Below, piece after piece: positions 37,486-48,700 of a stretch of DNA of 64,000 nt (position 1 is the stretch's first letter; each line of letters opens with the position of its first letter). This DNA comes from Lotus japonicus (Eukaryota; Streptophyta; Magnoliopsida; Fabales; Fabaceae), in NCBI RefSeq assembly GCF_012489685.1, contig NC_080045.1:10937648-11001647 (forward strand). The letters run 5' to 3'. The position numbers and the translations under genes are program-made. The notes under the pieces are model-generated. The model was not told the origin of the DNA. It did no database searches and saw nothing but the letters and a program-made list of their open reading frames with translations.

Positions 37486-39928
37486 TGTAACACCCCACTT
37501 TCCGTTATTAATCTATTTATTATTTTATTTTAATTATTATTATGATATACGATAATTAAGTGATTTTATTAGATAATTAAGTGATTAAATTAAATAAGGT
37601 TTTTGGGTTTTAGGTATTGTTTGGCCCAACTTTTTTGTAGCTTAAAAGTTGCTTAAAAGTAAAAGTTGAAAAAAAGAAATAAAATAAAAAGTAAAAAGCT
37701 ATTTGTCAATTTTTTTCAAGAATTTGATTGTTTTTTAACAGTAAAATAAGACACTGTGAAGATGAAGAACCCAGTACATATGGGCAAAATTCAACATGTC
37801 AATACCCAGTATATATGAAAAATTGAACGTGCCAGTACCCAATACATACAGAAAAATTCAACTTGTCATTTTTCTTTTACGAATCTGTTTTTTTTTTTTT
37901 AACAACAAAATATAAAACCCAGCACATATGGAAGACGCTCAGGTAGATCAGTTCAACGTGCAGACACTGGTAGAAAAATAGATCCTTGAATCAGACTTGA
38001 ATCCCTACATGAAACCCTAGAAAAATTCCCTTTCTAATGGGCCTCAGATCGCGTCGGCGAGGTGATGAAGTGCCTCTGGAACCACCGCCAAAATCCCTCA
38101 AATTCTTGAGCTCGCCGTTCCGGCCAATATCCTCCACCACCCCTTCTATCTCGAATCAACCTCTCGTGAGCCCCATCTCTTGAATAATGAATCTTCTTAC
38201 TGTTATGCAGAATTGGAGTGAGAAGGAGAAGAGGGAATGAGTGTTGGGCGAGGTGGTTTGCCTTGGCTGCTACTGCAACAAGTCGCTGCCGACAAGATCT
38301 TGGTGGAGAGAGGGAGGCGACCCAGATTAACTTTTTTTTTTTGTTACAGACCCAGATTAACTTGGTGGAGAGAGAAAGATGTCTCTAAAAATAAGTAGCT
38401 TTTAGGAAAAAAATAAGTCAGATTAACTTTTAATTTTAGAGCTTTTCTTAAATTTTCCTTCATAAAAAATAAAAATAAGTAACTTTTATTTTAAGATATT
38501 CTTTGAAAAACTTGTTTGACCCAACTTTTACTTTTAAGCAACTTTTAAGCTACAAAAAAGTTTGGCCAAACACTACCTTAGTGTAAGTAGTTGGGAGTGG
38601 AGCCCACTAGTACTACTAGTTTAGGGTTATGAGTGAAATAAATAGAAAGAAAGAAAGAAAATAATGATTAGCAGAGGAGCAGACAGAAGAACACGTGAAA
38701 CATAGAAGGAGGGGAGAAAAGTGGAGAAAACCTAGAGTTGATCGACAAGAAGTAAGGGTTTGGTTCATATTTTATGGATTAGTATAGTAATTGGTAGTAA
38801 TAGAAAGCATGATTTAGGAATCCTAGAAAGGATAATTTTTTTGTTAAACATGGCAGAACCTGTTAACTATAAATTTTATTTAGTTCACATTCGTTTAATA
38901 ATTCTTATATGCTGTTTTTTATTAAATTGATGTTATGTGTTCAGTTGATATATTTTGTGAAATTGGAGTTGATTTGAATTGTTGAGCTGAAGATGAATAT
39001 GCTAAAATAATTAGGATTTGGAGATGATATGAATATGCATATGATTGTTGAGTTTTGCACAATACATTGCATAGTTTTCAAGAGGCAATGTTTGCTAGTT
39101 CTCGTGGAGGCTAGTGACTTGTCCCAAGACTGGAGATAGTTTTGAAAGCCTAGAGGACGAGCTTTACTGGTGGTTATCTGTCTGGAGTGGATGCGGTGAT
39201 ACCGCTAAGGAAAACACTTTGCTACCAAAGGCATTTGCACGGAGTCACACTTGAGTCATATATGTTACTGTATGGAGCTGTTGATGTTAAATAATGATAA
39301 CTGCGATATTTTGGAGAATTTGTTGTTGTGGTAATTGGAAATATTTATATTTGCTTTATTTGAGCTATAATTATGGAGTATTGACATACTGTAAAATTAA
39401 TTGATGATATTAAATTTCATGATTTATTTTCTTAATTATGTATGAGGTATTTCTGAATAATTTTTATAAGCTTTTGCATTACTTATTATTATGCTTATCC
39501 ATATGATATGAGTTCTCACCCTTATGTTGGAATGGTGTTCTATGCGACATCGCTCAGGTACTGAGGACAGTGGAGTTTCTCGCAATGTTAGTCGGAGAAG
39601 CTAGTCTTTTAAATATGCTTTTAGTGATGAGAGTCATGCTCTGTTATGTAACACCGAGGAAACGTTTAGTTTTGTACCTTAATGTTAAGAGTTATTTTAT
39701 GAACTCTCTTTATTTATTTTTGGATTATGTTTTATCTTGGAGTTGAAATAAATCCGTTGTGCTATGCATATGATGTTGTGACGTTAAATTTGGAAATTTA
39801 TATATTTATTATGAGCATGAGAGGTGTTTTGATGTATGTTCTGGAGAATAAATGTGATACCCTCTATGTTATGTATTTTACTCTGATTTATGCTATAATA
39901 ATAACGCGAGGTTTTAGAGGGTGTTACA
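37486..39928. mobile_element. solo LTR of a retrotransposon, interrupted by a Harbinger-like element
   Basis: The unit starts tgtaacaccc and ends gggtgttaca. It is flanked by identical 5-bp duplications taatt (37481-37485 and 39929-39933). Removing the nested 965-bp element and its duplicated TTA leaves an LTR of about 1475 bp. There is no internal domain, so this is a recombination-derived solo LTR. The superfamily is not certain, though the terminal motif is common in Ty3/gypsy LTRs. Confidence 0.85.
37613..38577. mobile_element. PIF/Harbinger-like non-autonomous element nested in the solo LTR
   Basis: Starts ggtattgtttggcccaactt and ends with the mirrored aagtttggccaaacactacc. Long inverted arms of about 55 bp include gcttaaaagttgcttaaaag. 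Both sides carry TTA (37610-37612 and 38578-38580). No transposase is present. Inside, gacccagattaactt is repeated at about 38319 and 38349 around a T-rich spacer, a micro-insertion of the kind seen at 6411. Confidence 0.8.
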
Positions 39929-40189
39929 TAATTTTCCAACACTATTCCTATCAAACACCATCAATTCCTTATATATATGTTTACTTATTGATCCGGTTTA
40001 GTGAGAAAATGAGGAATCTTCCCCTATTTGTTGGACGCAGTGGTGAAACTTTTATTTTAAAATAGAGGCCATCAGTTGAAGTAGGGAATGAAATAGTGTA
40101 GTGGGAATAAATCTATCGTAAGTTTTGATTCATTTACCCCTAATTTTTTTTTTCACTCACTTTATCATTCATTGAAAGCAGAATGATAT

Positions 40190-40515
40190 ATATTAATATA
40201 TAGAAAGTATTGAGAAACAACTCCTCTCAACATGGGTAAAATAACCTAGCAGTATAAACTGGCCAAAACCTGCACTATAATAAAACCCTCGAAAAACTAC
40301 GAAACCACCAAAGCGTGTTTAAACAAGCCAAAACCTCTAGCGTCGACCCCATTGCAAAGGTCTCATTGAAATCGAAAAACAACGACGAGTTTCAACTGAC
40401 AAGGGAAACTATCAAGCCGCTCGACACCCACAAACAGAGACCCAAGCCAACCGAGCAAACCAAAAGCCCCACCAACAAAACCCATACCGAGTACTATAGA
40501 GCCATAATACGTTTT
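40190..40515 (-). mobile_element. minus-strand LINE 3' region
   Basis: On the minus strand the sequence ends tacccatgttgagaggagtt then gtttctcaa and a (TA)-rich tail. This is the same 3' terminus as the copy at 22440-23250. It is 5'-truncated and non-coding. Confidence 0.55.
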
Positions 40516-41930
40516 CTCACTTTATCATTCATATCACCCATCTAAACCATTATATATATTAACGGAGTTAGTTGGGGGCTCAAGCTGCAATTTATTTTTG
40601 TTGGGGACTAGTCTCACACAAAGAGTGTAAATGAGACCAAAAGTTCAATTAAATCCTGCATATATGGTTATGTGTTTTAAAAAAATTAATATGAAATTAT
40701 CAATATCTTTTTTTACAATATCGATATATATGTGTGTGTGTGAATACATATTAGTAAATATTTATAAATATGTAAATACTTAAAGATGAAAATATATTGA
40801 ATGGGATGGAAAATATATTAACATATACATGTACGTGATAATATTATTAGTGTAAATATTACATTCTAAAAATATAATCATGACAATTAACATTTTATAT
40901 AGAAGCATGGGTAAACATGTTGAATTACAAGGAAAAAGTATGTTTTTCTTATAAGCCAAATGAAATATATTGAAGTGAAGTACAATGTGTACTTCAACTC
41001 AATACAAGTAGGAAGAAAGGAGAAATGAAAACTAACAATAGTAACTTTTACAAGATATATAACATCAATGAACCACCTACTAGTAAAAAAGCCCACCCCA
41101 CCACCTCCTAGATTAAAGAGATCATGCCTAAGGAAAAAGGTATGTGTTACTATTATGAATAATGTTTGGTTGGGACTCCAAATACACTACATCTACTAGG
41201 ATAGTGAATAAATAAGAGAGAAATTATAGATAACAAGAAAAGATAGAAGATGAGTAAAAATGAAATGAAACAAAAGTAAAATGTGAATGAATTATAATTT
41301 TATTTTGTATATGGTTATTTTACTACTTTAGAGGTAAAATGTAGAATTATGACAACAAAAAAGTAAAAATAAGTCACACAGAGTCTAAAACCACATTAAG
41401 CATGCACTATAAACTATATAATATATAAAATTTGATTAATATGAAATGTATAGAGTATTCTTGAATCAATGGGCACGTACTCACGTAGACGTCGCTGTCT
41501 GTAGGATGAGTGTTCAATTTTTGTATACCCGATATTGCATGAATCCTTAAATTCTAGAAAACTTCAACTCGATGGAAATAAGCTATCTGCGCAGTTACTA
41601 ATAACTTATTATCTTAAGAAGCAACTGTTGGGTCGTTAATTGATTCTGTTTCGTTTTTGTATCATTGCGTGGTGGCCACTCTCATGTACATTTTCGTGTA
41701 TGAATTGACACACGCGGATGCCTTCTATCTTAATTATACATATAGTTCACTTGGTAGATAGCTCCATCTCACCTGTTATTATAATCAGATTTAAGAAACA
41801 CAATGATGGTGTGAAAAAAAATGCTAGTAAGAGAGTGTTAAAAAAGTGGAAGAAAATGGACACACGCGCGTCAAAGTCTATGTTAGTTTACCTTAGTTAC
41901 CACTCTCTCATTAATTACCTTTCTTCATCG
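40516..41930. other. intergenic, AT-rich, no gene seen
   Basis: No frame with recognisable content. Short tandem (GT)/(TA) stretches occur near 40730. A possible MITE border with 'gttaggactccaaat'-like text was not confirmed. Confidence 0.4.
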
Positions 41931-41944
41931 ATATGGTGTGCACT

Positions 41945-42300
41945 ACTCCTATAAATTGAGATTATATATGCATGCAAACCAAACCAAAACAAACACACTC
42001 ACTTCCTTCCTAAGTACTCCATATATCACTCACTCTTTAATTTCTTCTTACTCACTTTGATCTTGTGAAACACATCGATCCTTTAAGAAAAATTGATCAT
42101 CATTCTTTCCCTTTCACAAACACTCACTTCCGCATTATATAATATAGCAGTCCGATCTTGTGAAACATCTATCATTAACAAGCAAGAGATCAATTGGACA
42201 CCATTCAAAGTTGAGTCTTGGTTGAATCCTGAGCGATGGAGGATCAAGCCAAGTTAAGGAACGGATCGAGCCTTGAAAATTTCATACAATTAATAAGTAC
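41945..42300 (+). promoter_or_regulatory. promoter-like TATA and leader upstream of the inverted repeat
   Basis: ctataaat at about 41949 is followed 40-60 bp later by a C/A-rich, T-poor leader (aaaccaaaccaaaacaaaca), a typical plant transcription start. Only a 22-codon ORF (ATG near 42236) follows. If active, a transcript could run into the sucrose-transporter inverted repeat about 0.9 kb downstream. This is inferred from composition. Confidence 0.35.
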
Positions 42301-42530
42301 GTACTAAATCGATCTTCATTTTTCTTCTTGTTAAATTAAAGGTTGGTTTTGTTTTTGTTTTTTCAACATATACATATGTTTTCACTAATTAATTACTAAC
42401 TTGTTTTCTCTCAGCAGCTCATTCTTAGCTAGCTTCCTTGGATCCTGAATTTTCACTTCATCGATCAGAGGATCGACTTCCCCAGCACCTCACCTCCTTC
42501 TCCCTCCACACCATCTTCAACTCAGAACAA

Positions 42531-42600
42531 ACACACACACACACAACACACACACACACAACACACACACGCACACGCACACGCACACGCACACGCACAT
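42531..42600. repeat. (CA)n microsatellite
   Basis: A run of CA dinucleotides with periodic ACA and CGCA interruptions, between the promoter-like region and the left arm of the inverted repeat. Confidence 0.9.
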
Positions 42601-42937
42601 ATGTATATAGATAGGTAATAGCCTCTCTCTCTCACGTATTTCTGATCAAAAATATATTTTCTAACCAATTGCTTCTCTTGCCATTTTTTCCAGGGTATGG
42701 AAGTGTTGTTGCATTATTATATTTGAACTAAATTTTCCATAGCTAGCAAAGATGACTCTGATTCATGAATAATGAATTAACGATCGTGTTTGGTTAATTA
42801 TTTTGCATTTGAAAAAAACAAACTGAAATTATATTCCTCAAACCCTCTAATTTGTACCCCACGTACTCACTATGAATTCGGTTTAGCCATAGAATATGCC
42901 TGCAACATGTAATTAATTGGTTTTATAAATTATAATG

Positions 42938-43051
42938 GGCTTGCTTTTCATGGATGTTATATTTTTTAATTTATGCATGGCCTCAATCCGTTAGGCGTGA
43001 ACATATGTGATTCTTTGATGTGAGATGTTGATTGTTGGGATATAGAAGGGG

Positions 43052-43104
<53 letters not shown>

Positions 43105-44199
43105 AAAAAGAAAGATGAAACGAGAGTGTTTCTTTTAATTAAGCCATTCATTAGAAATTGTAATTCTGATGAATGCTGGTCTTGATTCTAATTGTAATTG
43201 CTTTTTGACTATTAAATGCATACTTTTGCTTGGTTCTCAAATAATATGATTAATGTGACTGACTATATTTCAAGTTTTCATCAGATAAAAAAAATCACAT
43301 TAATTATATTTCAAGGTCAATTTTCTTGGTTGTATGTTGTGGAATAATAAAGACATTTTCAGTATTTTTTGTTAGGCCTTAGAGTTTAAATTATTATTTT
43401 CCCTTAATTGCTAAGTTTGAAAAAATATTCTTCCTTATTTTTAAATTTTTGGTAGTTGAGAATTATATAGAAAATAACTTGGATAAAAGTAATCTGCATC
43501 TCATTGCAAATGTTTTTTTTTCCATGAAAATGAAAATAAAATAAAATCAAGAAAATGGAAAAGAGAGGAAGGGGAAAAAAGAAGAAGATTAGAAGCCAAA
43601 GAAGATTAATGTATTTATATTGCTTTGCTCACATACTCTTAATATTCTGAGAGGTTGAAATTCTTGATTGAATTTATGCAAACATCACAATCCAACATTA
43701 CAAAATGGAACACCAAAGCCCTAGAAATGATCACATATAAAACTCAGATGATCAAAACGCATATATAGCTAAGTAAATTTCCTATCAACACTCAATAGTA
43801 GTAATCTTACTCTTATTATTAGGTGTAGAAGCATCTTCATATAGTACTTAGACTTCCAAGATAAATTAATCATAAAATTTTATTTTCTTCTCAGGTACTT
43901 TCACCATGGATCCTCCCTCACTGAATGTACACATTACTACACAACCCAGCAACCTGCGGAAGATGATAGCGGTGACATCCATTGCCATTGGTATACAATT
44001 TGGTTAGGCATTGCAACTTTCACTCCTGACCCCTTATGTTCAGCTGCTTGGCGTCCCCCACAAGTTGGCCACCCTTATCTAGCTTTGCGGGTCAATTTCA
44101 GGGGTGCTTGTCCAACCCATTGTGGGATATGATAGTGATCGTTGTACCTCTCGCTTCGGTTGCCGCCACCTCTTTATCTTTGCTGGCAGGATCGCGGTC
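42938..44199 (+). repeat. left arm of the long inverted repeat (sucrose-transporter palindrome)
   Basis: This 1.26-kb arm matches the reverse complement of 44221-45433 plus 47695-47718 at roughly 90% by eye. It includes non-coding blocks such as ttcaaggtcaattttcttgg and the 5' part of a sucrose transporter at its inner end. A (TA)n expansion at about 43055-43100 is absent from the other arm. The loop between arms is only 21 bp (44200-44220). Confidence 0.93.
43906..44199 (+). pseudogene. sucrose transporter (SUT/SUC) N-terminal fragment, left copy
   Basis: From ATG 43906 the frame encodes the start of a proton-coupled sucrose symporter (major facilitator superfamily): [17 protein letters not shown], then [20 protein letters not shown] and [18 protein letters not shown]. 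This corresponds to TM1, TM2 and the MFS loop motif before TM3. Two tryptophan codons have become TAG (FG-W-AL and LI-W-LC), so it cannot make protein. The remaining nine or so membrane segments are absent; the sequence turns back into the inverted copy. The upstream text ttcttctcag next to the ATG could be an old intron acceptor. Confidence 0.85.
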
Positions 44200-44220
44200 G
44201 CCATCATCGGCTATGCAGCA

Positions 44221-44515
44221 GACGCGATCGTGCCAGCGAAGATAAAGGGGCGGCGGCGACCGAAGTGGGAGGTGCAACAGTCACTATAATATCCCACAAT
44301 GGGCTGGACTAACATCCTTGAAATTGGCCCGCTGAGCCAGATAAGGGTTGCCAACTTATGGGGGACGCAAAGGAGCTGAACATAAGGGGTTAGGAGGGAA
44401 AGTTGCAATGCCCAACCAAATTGTATACCGATGGCAATGGATGCCACCGCTATCATCTTCCGCAGGTGGCTAGGCTGTGTAGTAATGTGTACATTCAGTG
44501 TGAAGGAGGATCCAT
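44221..44515 (-). pseudogene. sucrose transporter N-terminal fragment, right (inverted) copy
   Basis: On the minus strand the same sucrose-transporter start is read: [20 protein letters not shown], then [20 protein letters not shown] and [20 protein letters not shown]. Both tryptophans mutated in the left copy are intact here. A 2-base difference just after the ATG at 44515 shifts the start out of frame with the rest, and the fragment ends at the loop. It is a pseudogene, but closer to the ancestral sequence than the left copy. Confidence 0.85.
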
Positions 44516-45433
44516 GGTGAAAGTACCTGAGAAGAAAAGAAAATTTTATGATTAATTTATCTTGCAAGTCTAAGTACTATATGAAGATACTTCTACACCT
44601 AATAATAAGAGTAGGATTACTACTATTGAGTGTTGATAGAAAATTTACTGAGCTATATTTGCGTTTTGGTCATCTAAGTTTTATATGTGATTCTAGTATT
44701 TCTAGTGCTCTGGTGTTGGATTGTGTTGTTTGCAAAAATTCAATTAAGAATTTCAACCTCTTAGAATATTAAGAGTATGTGAGCAAAGCAATATAAATAC
44801 ATTAATCTTCTTGGCTTCTAATCTTCTTCTTTTTTCCCCTTCCTCTCTTTTAATTTCCATTTTCTTGATTTTATTTTATTTTATTTTAATTTTATATATG
44901 AAACAAAAACATTTGCAATGAGCTGATACAAATTGCTTTTATTCAAGTTATTCTCTATATAATTCTCAACTACCAAAAGTTTAAAAATAAGGAAGAATTT
45001 TTTTTTCAAACTTAGCAATTAAGGGAAAATAGTAATTCAAACTCTAAGGCCTAACAAAAAATACTGAAAATGTCTTTACCATTCCACAACATACAACCAA
45101 GAAAATTGACCTTGAAATATAAATAATGAGATTTTTTTTTAATCTGAGAACTTGAAATATAGTCAGTCACATTAGATCATATTATTTGAGAACCAAACAA
45201 AAATATGCATTTAATAGTCAAAAAGCAATCACAATTAGAATCAAGACCAACATCATCACATCATCAGAATTACAATTTCTAATGGATGACTTAATTAAAA
45301 GAAACACTCTCGTCTCATCTTTCTTTTTCCCTATATATGTTCCCACCTTCTATCCCAACAATCAACATCTCACATCAGAGAATCACATATCTTCACGGTT
45401 AGCGGTTTGAGGCCATGCATAAATTAAAAAAAA

Positions 45434-47685
45434 GGTAAATGTTATTCCCACTCCCGACATCTAGTTCCACCTCCCTTGAAAATGTAAAATCTGAAAAAAA
45501 ATCCTTGTGGAATAATTCACTCGCACTTAAAAATGCCTGCATTACGCACTAAAATTTGGGTCAACTACGCTTTATAATGTACGTTAACTACGCACTTCAA
45601 AGTACGTTAACTACGCATTATAAAGTGCGTGAACTACGCACTTCAAACTGTTTAGTTGACGCACTTTGAAGTGTGAAAAAACATAAGCAAAAATAGAAAC
45701 ACATATAGATGCAGCAGAAAACATAACCATATACAAAAACAGAAACATAAACATTGGCAGAAATTGTTAAAGCAGAAGCAGTTTCACCAACAAATTATGA
45801 TTGTTTAACATATCATATTACAATACATTACAATGTTAGTATCTTTGTTTAAACTATCATATTACAACACATGAGTCTAAACTCAGTCATCAATTAGATT
45901 TATTATTTCTTCGTTCTTCATTGAGTTTTATTGTTGTTGAAGGATTTGTAGAAATGCATTGATGCGGTCTATGTATGGTAACTCCCAATGTAGAGTTTCC
46001 TGAGTACAATGATAATGCCACTGACGATTAGGAAACGACATTGGAAAGACATTCCTTAAGTGCACCTACAAGACGATTACAAGCTTCATTAATAACAAAC
46101 TAATTAACACACAAATTAATGCATTTTAACTGTATATTACTTAAGTTATACCTACACCCAATGATTGTTGTTGACATGTAGTATACATATAACTTAGTGG
46201 TCCATCTCATGCGAAATTAGACCAGTAAGAGAAAAAAATGTAGAGCATTCCTTATGCGCCAGTATCACGAACACAACTTGCAATTGAAACGTCGTAGCAA
46301 CAATGTGGTCCATATCCGGAATGCTCAACCATTTCTCCTCTGTCGCAAACTCCTTTAGAGCAACATTCAGGGCGTGTAGGACATGCTGGTACAATTTATT
46401 ATTGCCAGAGTCTCAAATAGGTAGAATTGCATGTGGTGAGCTCATTTATCATTGCTCGCCGCACTTTAGGCCAGCATTCTTGCCCATCTCCCATCAAGGC
46501 AGCAATACTCCTATATTCGCAATTCCCATCACCATCAACCTCCACAATGTTAATCACATAATCACATAAGAGTTTGGGCACTTCATGAAGCAAAAGGGCT
46601 GAGAAGAATCTGGGAACTTCATCAACCGGCAGAGAGGGCATCACCTTGCCCTTCTTCTTGGCTACGGATCTTGTGGGGGTAGAGGTCACTCTCTTCCTTT
46701 TTCCCGTCCTGTTGTAGAGACCTTGCCCTTGGCAATTTCAGAAGATGGAAGGGTGGAGTTGCTAGCTTGTAGTGACTAATATCCTACATCCTAATATCAT
46801 AAAGGTCTTCCTCTTAACACCACTATTATCAGACCTCGTGATAACAATAACAAAACCCAATTGCTTCCCAAGATTACGAGCTCATTCCAATAACTCATCC
46901 CGAGAAGCAAACACCTACAAGCACATACAATTGGTCATTACAAGGTCACTTATGATTAAATTTGTTATTGTGATAGACATAGACAGTAAGTTACCTTATC
47001 TGTGGTGAATGCATGTGTATAGTCCACAGAAAGTGGCTCGTCTTGCACATCCTTTGTGTTTACTAATTTCCTAGATAATGACTTCTCTTCCGGCTTGTCA
47101 ACTTCATAGGACTTAACTGGACTCATGGTAATACCTTCTACATTGGCAAAAGCAAAAGGTAAACAACCATACAAGTTTACAAATTTTTTTTGCATTCTGG
47201 TATGTTTCTTAACGCACTTCAAAGTGCGTAGTTTACGCACTTCAAACCAATTTATAATTCAAACTGAATGCAGTTTTAAGTGCGTAGAACACACACTATG
47301 CGTAGAACACGCACTTTAAAGTGCAAACGATATCAAAAACGAAGTGAATCGAACGCGAGCAGTGCCTTAGACAGAGGAGACTGCGGCGATGGCGAAGCTG
47401 ATGTGGCCGGGACAACGACGAAGGAGCAAGGGGCGGATGGCGGCGGGGACCAGAGCAAGGAGGCGGTGGAAATGGTGGATGAGAAGGAGGATGGGTTTAG
47501 AGAGAAATTAAGGATAAGAGGAAGTGTTGGTGAAAGAAGAAGAAATATGAGAGAATGTATGAGGAAGAAGGGGATGGTGGGAGGAAGGAGATGTAAAGGA
47601 AAATTTTGTTTTAAGGAGTATTTTAGTATTTTCGCCATTTTAAGGGGGATGGCATTAGATCACAAGGGTGAGAATAACAATTACC
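45434..47685 (-). mobile_element. Mutator-like element with OTU-peptidase remnants
   Basis: Ends ggtaaatgttattcccac and (mirrored) ggtaattgttattctcac form diverged terminal inverted repeats of about 60 bp. The 9-bp duplication attaaaaaa follows the right end (47686-47694), and attaaaaaaaa precedes the left end with two extra A's. Subterminal repeats of the type acgcacttcaaagtgcgt cluster at 45545-45672 and 47210-47330, as expected for transposase binding. The coding remains (OTU-like) read on the minus strand. No MURA transposase core is visible, so the element is degenerate. Confidence 0.75.
46194..46689 (-). pseudogene. OTU-like cysteine peptidase fragment of the Mutator-like element
   Basis: The minus frame 46689-46399 contains VEVDGDGNCEYRSIAALMGD followed by GQECWPKVRRAMINEL, matching the OTU D-G-N-C active-site motif with the catalytic Cys present. 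The frame stops after STYLRLWQ. A second frame, 46394-46194, continues with EEKWLSIPDMDHIVATTFQL and KECSTFFSL, matching the downstream part of the same domain. The domain is thus split by a stop. Plant Mutator-like elements often carry ULP1- or OTU-type peptidases; a function here is unlikely. Confidence 0.7.
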
Positions 47686-47718
47686 ATTAAAAAATATAAC
47701 ATGCATGAAAACCAAGCC

Positions 47719-48130
47719 TTAGTTCCGTGGAATACTTGGGAGAAGCCCCAAATAATACTTGTATAAAGAAGTACGGGAGGATACTTGTTGGGAGATGTCT
47801 CAGGTAATACTTGTTGAAGAAGAAGAAGTTCGGATAGTGCTTGTTTTAGTGAAAATATTGGTTGTAGGCCAAGGACCAGGTGTAACCCTACATTTTGGGG
47901 GAACCATGATAAATCTCCATGTGTTCATCTTTCTATCTTTCTATGCATTTTGCTTATTAAGTCTATTTGCTGCATCTATCAAAGAAGCAATGCTAGAAGA
48001 TACTTCGAAACAGAGTTTTAAAGTTGTTAACTAGAAAAAGTTTTTATAAACCCAATTCAACCTCGCCTTCTTTACTCCCTTTGATTAACATCACCTAGTT
48101 CAATGCCGAATGTGTTTTTGGTCTGCAATA
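47719..48130 (+). mobile_element. copia-type LTR/flank debris
   Basis: The text 'ggagaagccccaaataatacttg', 'gttgtaggccaaggaccagg' and 'cctagttcaatgccgaatgt' is typical of degraded Ty1/copia LTR borders in legumes. The last 100 bp (48029-48130) recur at 51154-51258 with only a few differences. No retrotransposon coding region is present. Confidence 0.45.
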
Positions 48131-48589
48131 TCGTGTTCATGAAGGTTTTCGATTGTGTGGGTTCAGAAGTGTGAAGATTTTATAAATCTTAATACTCTAC
48201 CAATGTCGTTTATTTGCATCAACTCACTATCTCATTTTTTTCCTTGTCAATATTCACTTGCATTGGATGATGCGCGGTAGATAAGTTACTAAATTTTAAG
48301 GGAGGCCACACAATTTTGCTAAGTACTAACTCCCATCGATTTGGTCGGTTGATTTTCCTGTTTGGTTTGCTTTTTTACATCCATTTGAACATTTTGCCTT
48401 TAATATTTTTGAATTTAAAAAGTTATAATAGAAAGTGACAAAATTACAAAATAATTTTTATCTAAATATTTACTATCATAGAAAATTAATAAATTTTTTC
48501 CCAAAATATGGTCATTATAATTATTAACTTTAATATCAATGATCCGAAAATTAAAAAAGTCAAAGTTTGATATTATAAATAGTCAATTA

Positions 48590-48700
48590 AAACCACAAGG
48601 GGTGAGACAAGTGGTGAATGTGCATTTCTTTAAGGAATTTCGCCTAGGCTTCTGGTCCGGGTTTGATCATCACTAAAGTAAAAAATAATACATTTGTGGT
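48590..48700 (+). mobile_element. SINE-like tRNA-derived sequence
   Basis: gagacaagtggtgaatgt resembles a pol III A box region, and ggtccgggtttgatcatc about 55 bp later resembles a B box. This spacing fits a tRNA-derived SINE head. A 3' tail and TSD are not clear and no cloverleaf folds. Confidence 0.35.

Larger units (their letters stand above)
44221..47718 (-). repeat. right arm of the long inverted repeat, interrupted by a Mutator-like element
   Basis: The arm runs 44221-45433, is interrupted by the element 45434-47685, and resumes for about 24-33 bp. After the element the sequence attaaaaaatataacat matches the reverse complement of the left arm near 42950. The left arm therefore preserves the empty insertion site and shows that the insertion came after the palindrome formed. 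Confidence 0.85.

Noticed and set aside
42236..42301. 22-codon ORF (MEDQAKLRNG...) after the leader at 42 kb
   Set aside because: Too short and without family similarity. It may only be an upstream ORF in a leader.
43906..44515. A functional sucrose transporter gene
   Set aside because: Only the first two to three membrane segments exist, with stops in one copy and a frameshift in the other, and the sequence folds back instead of continuing.
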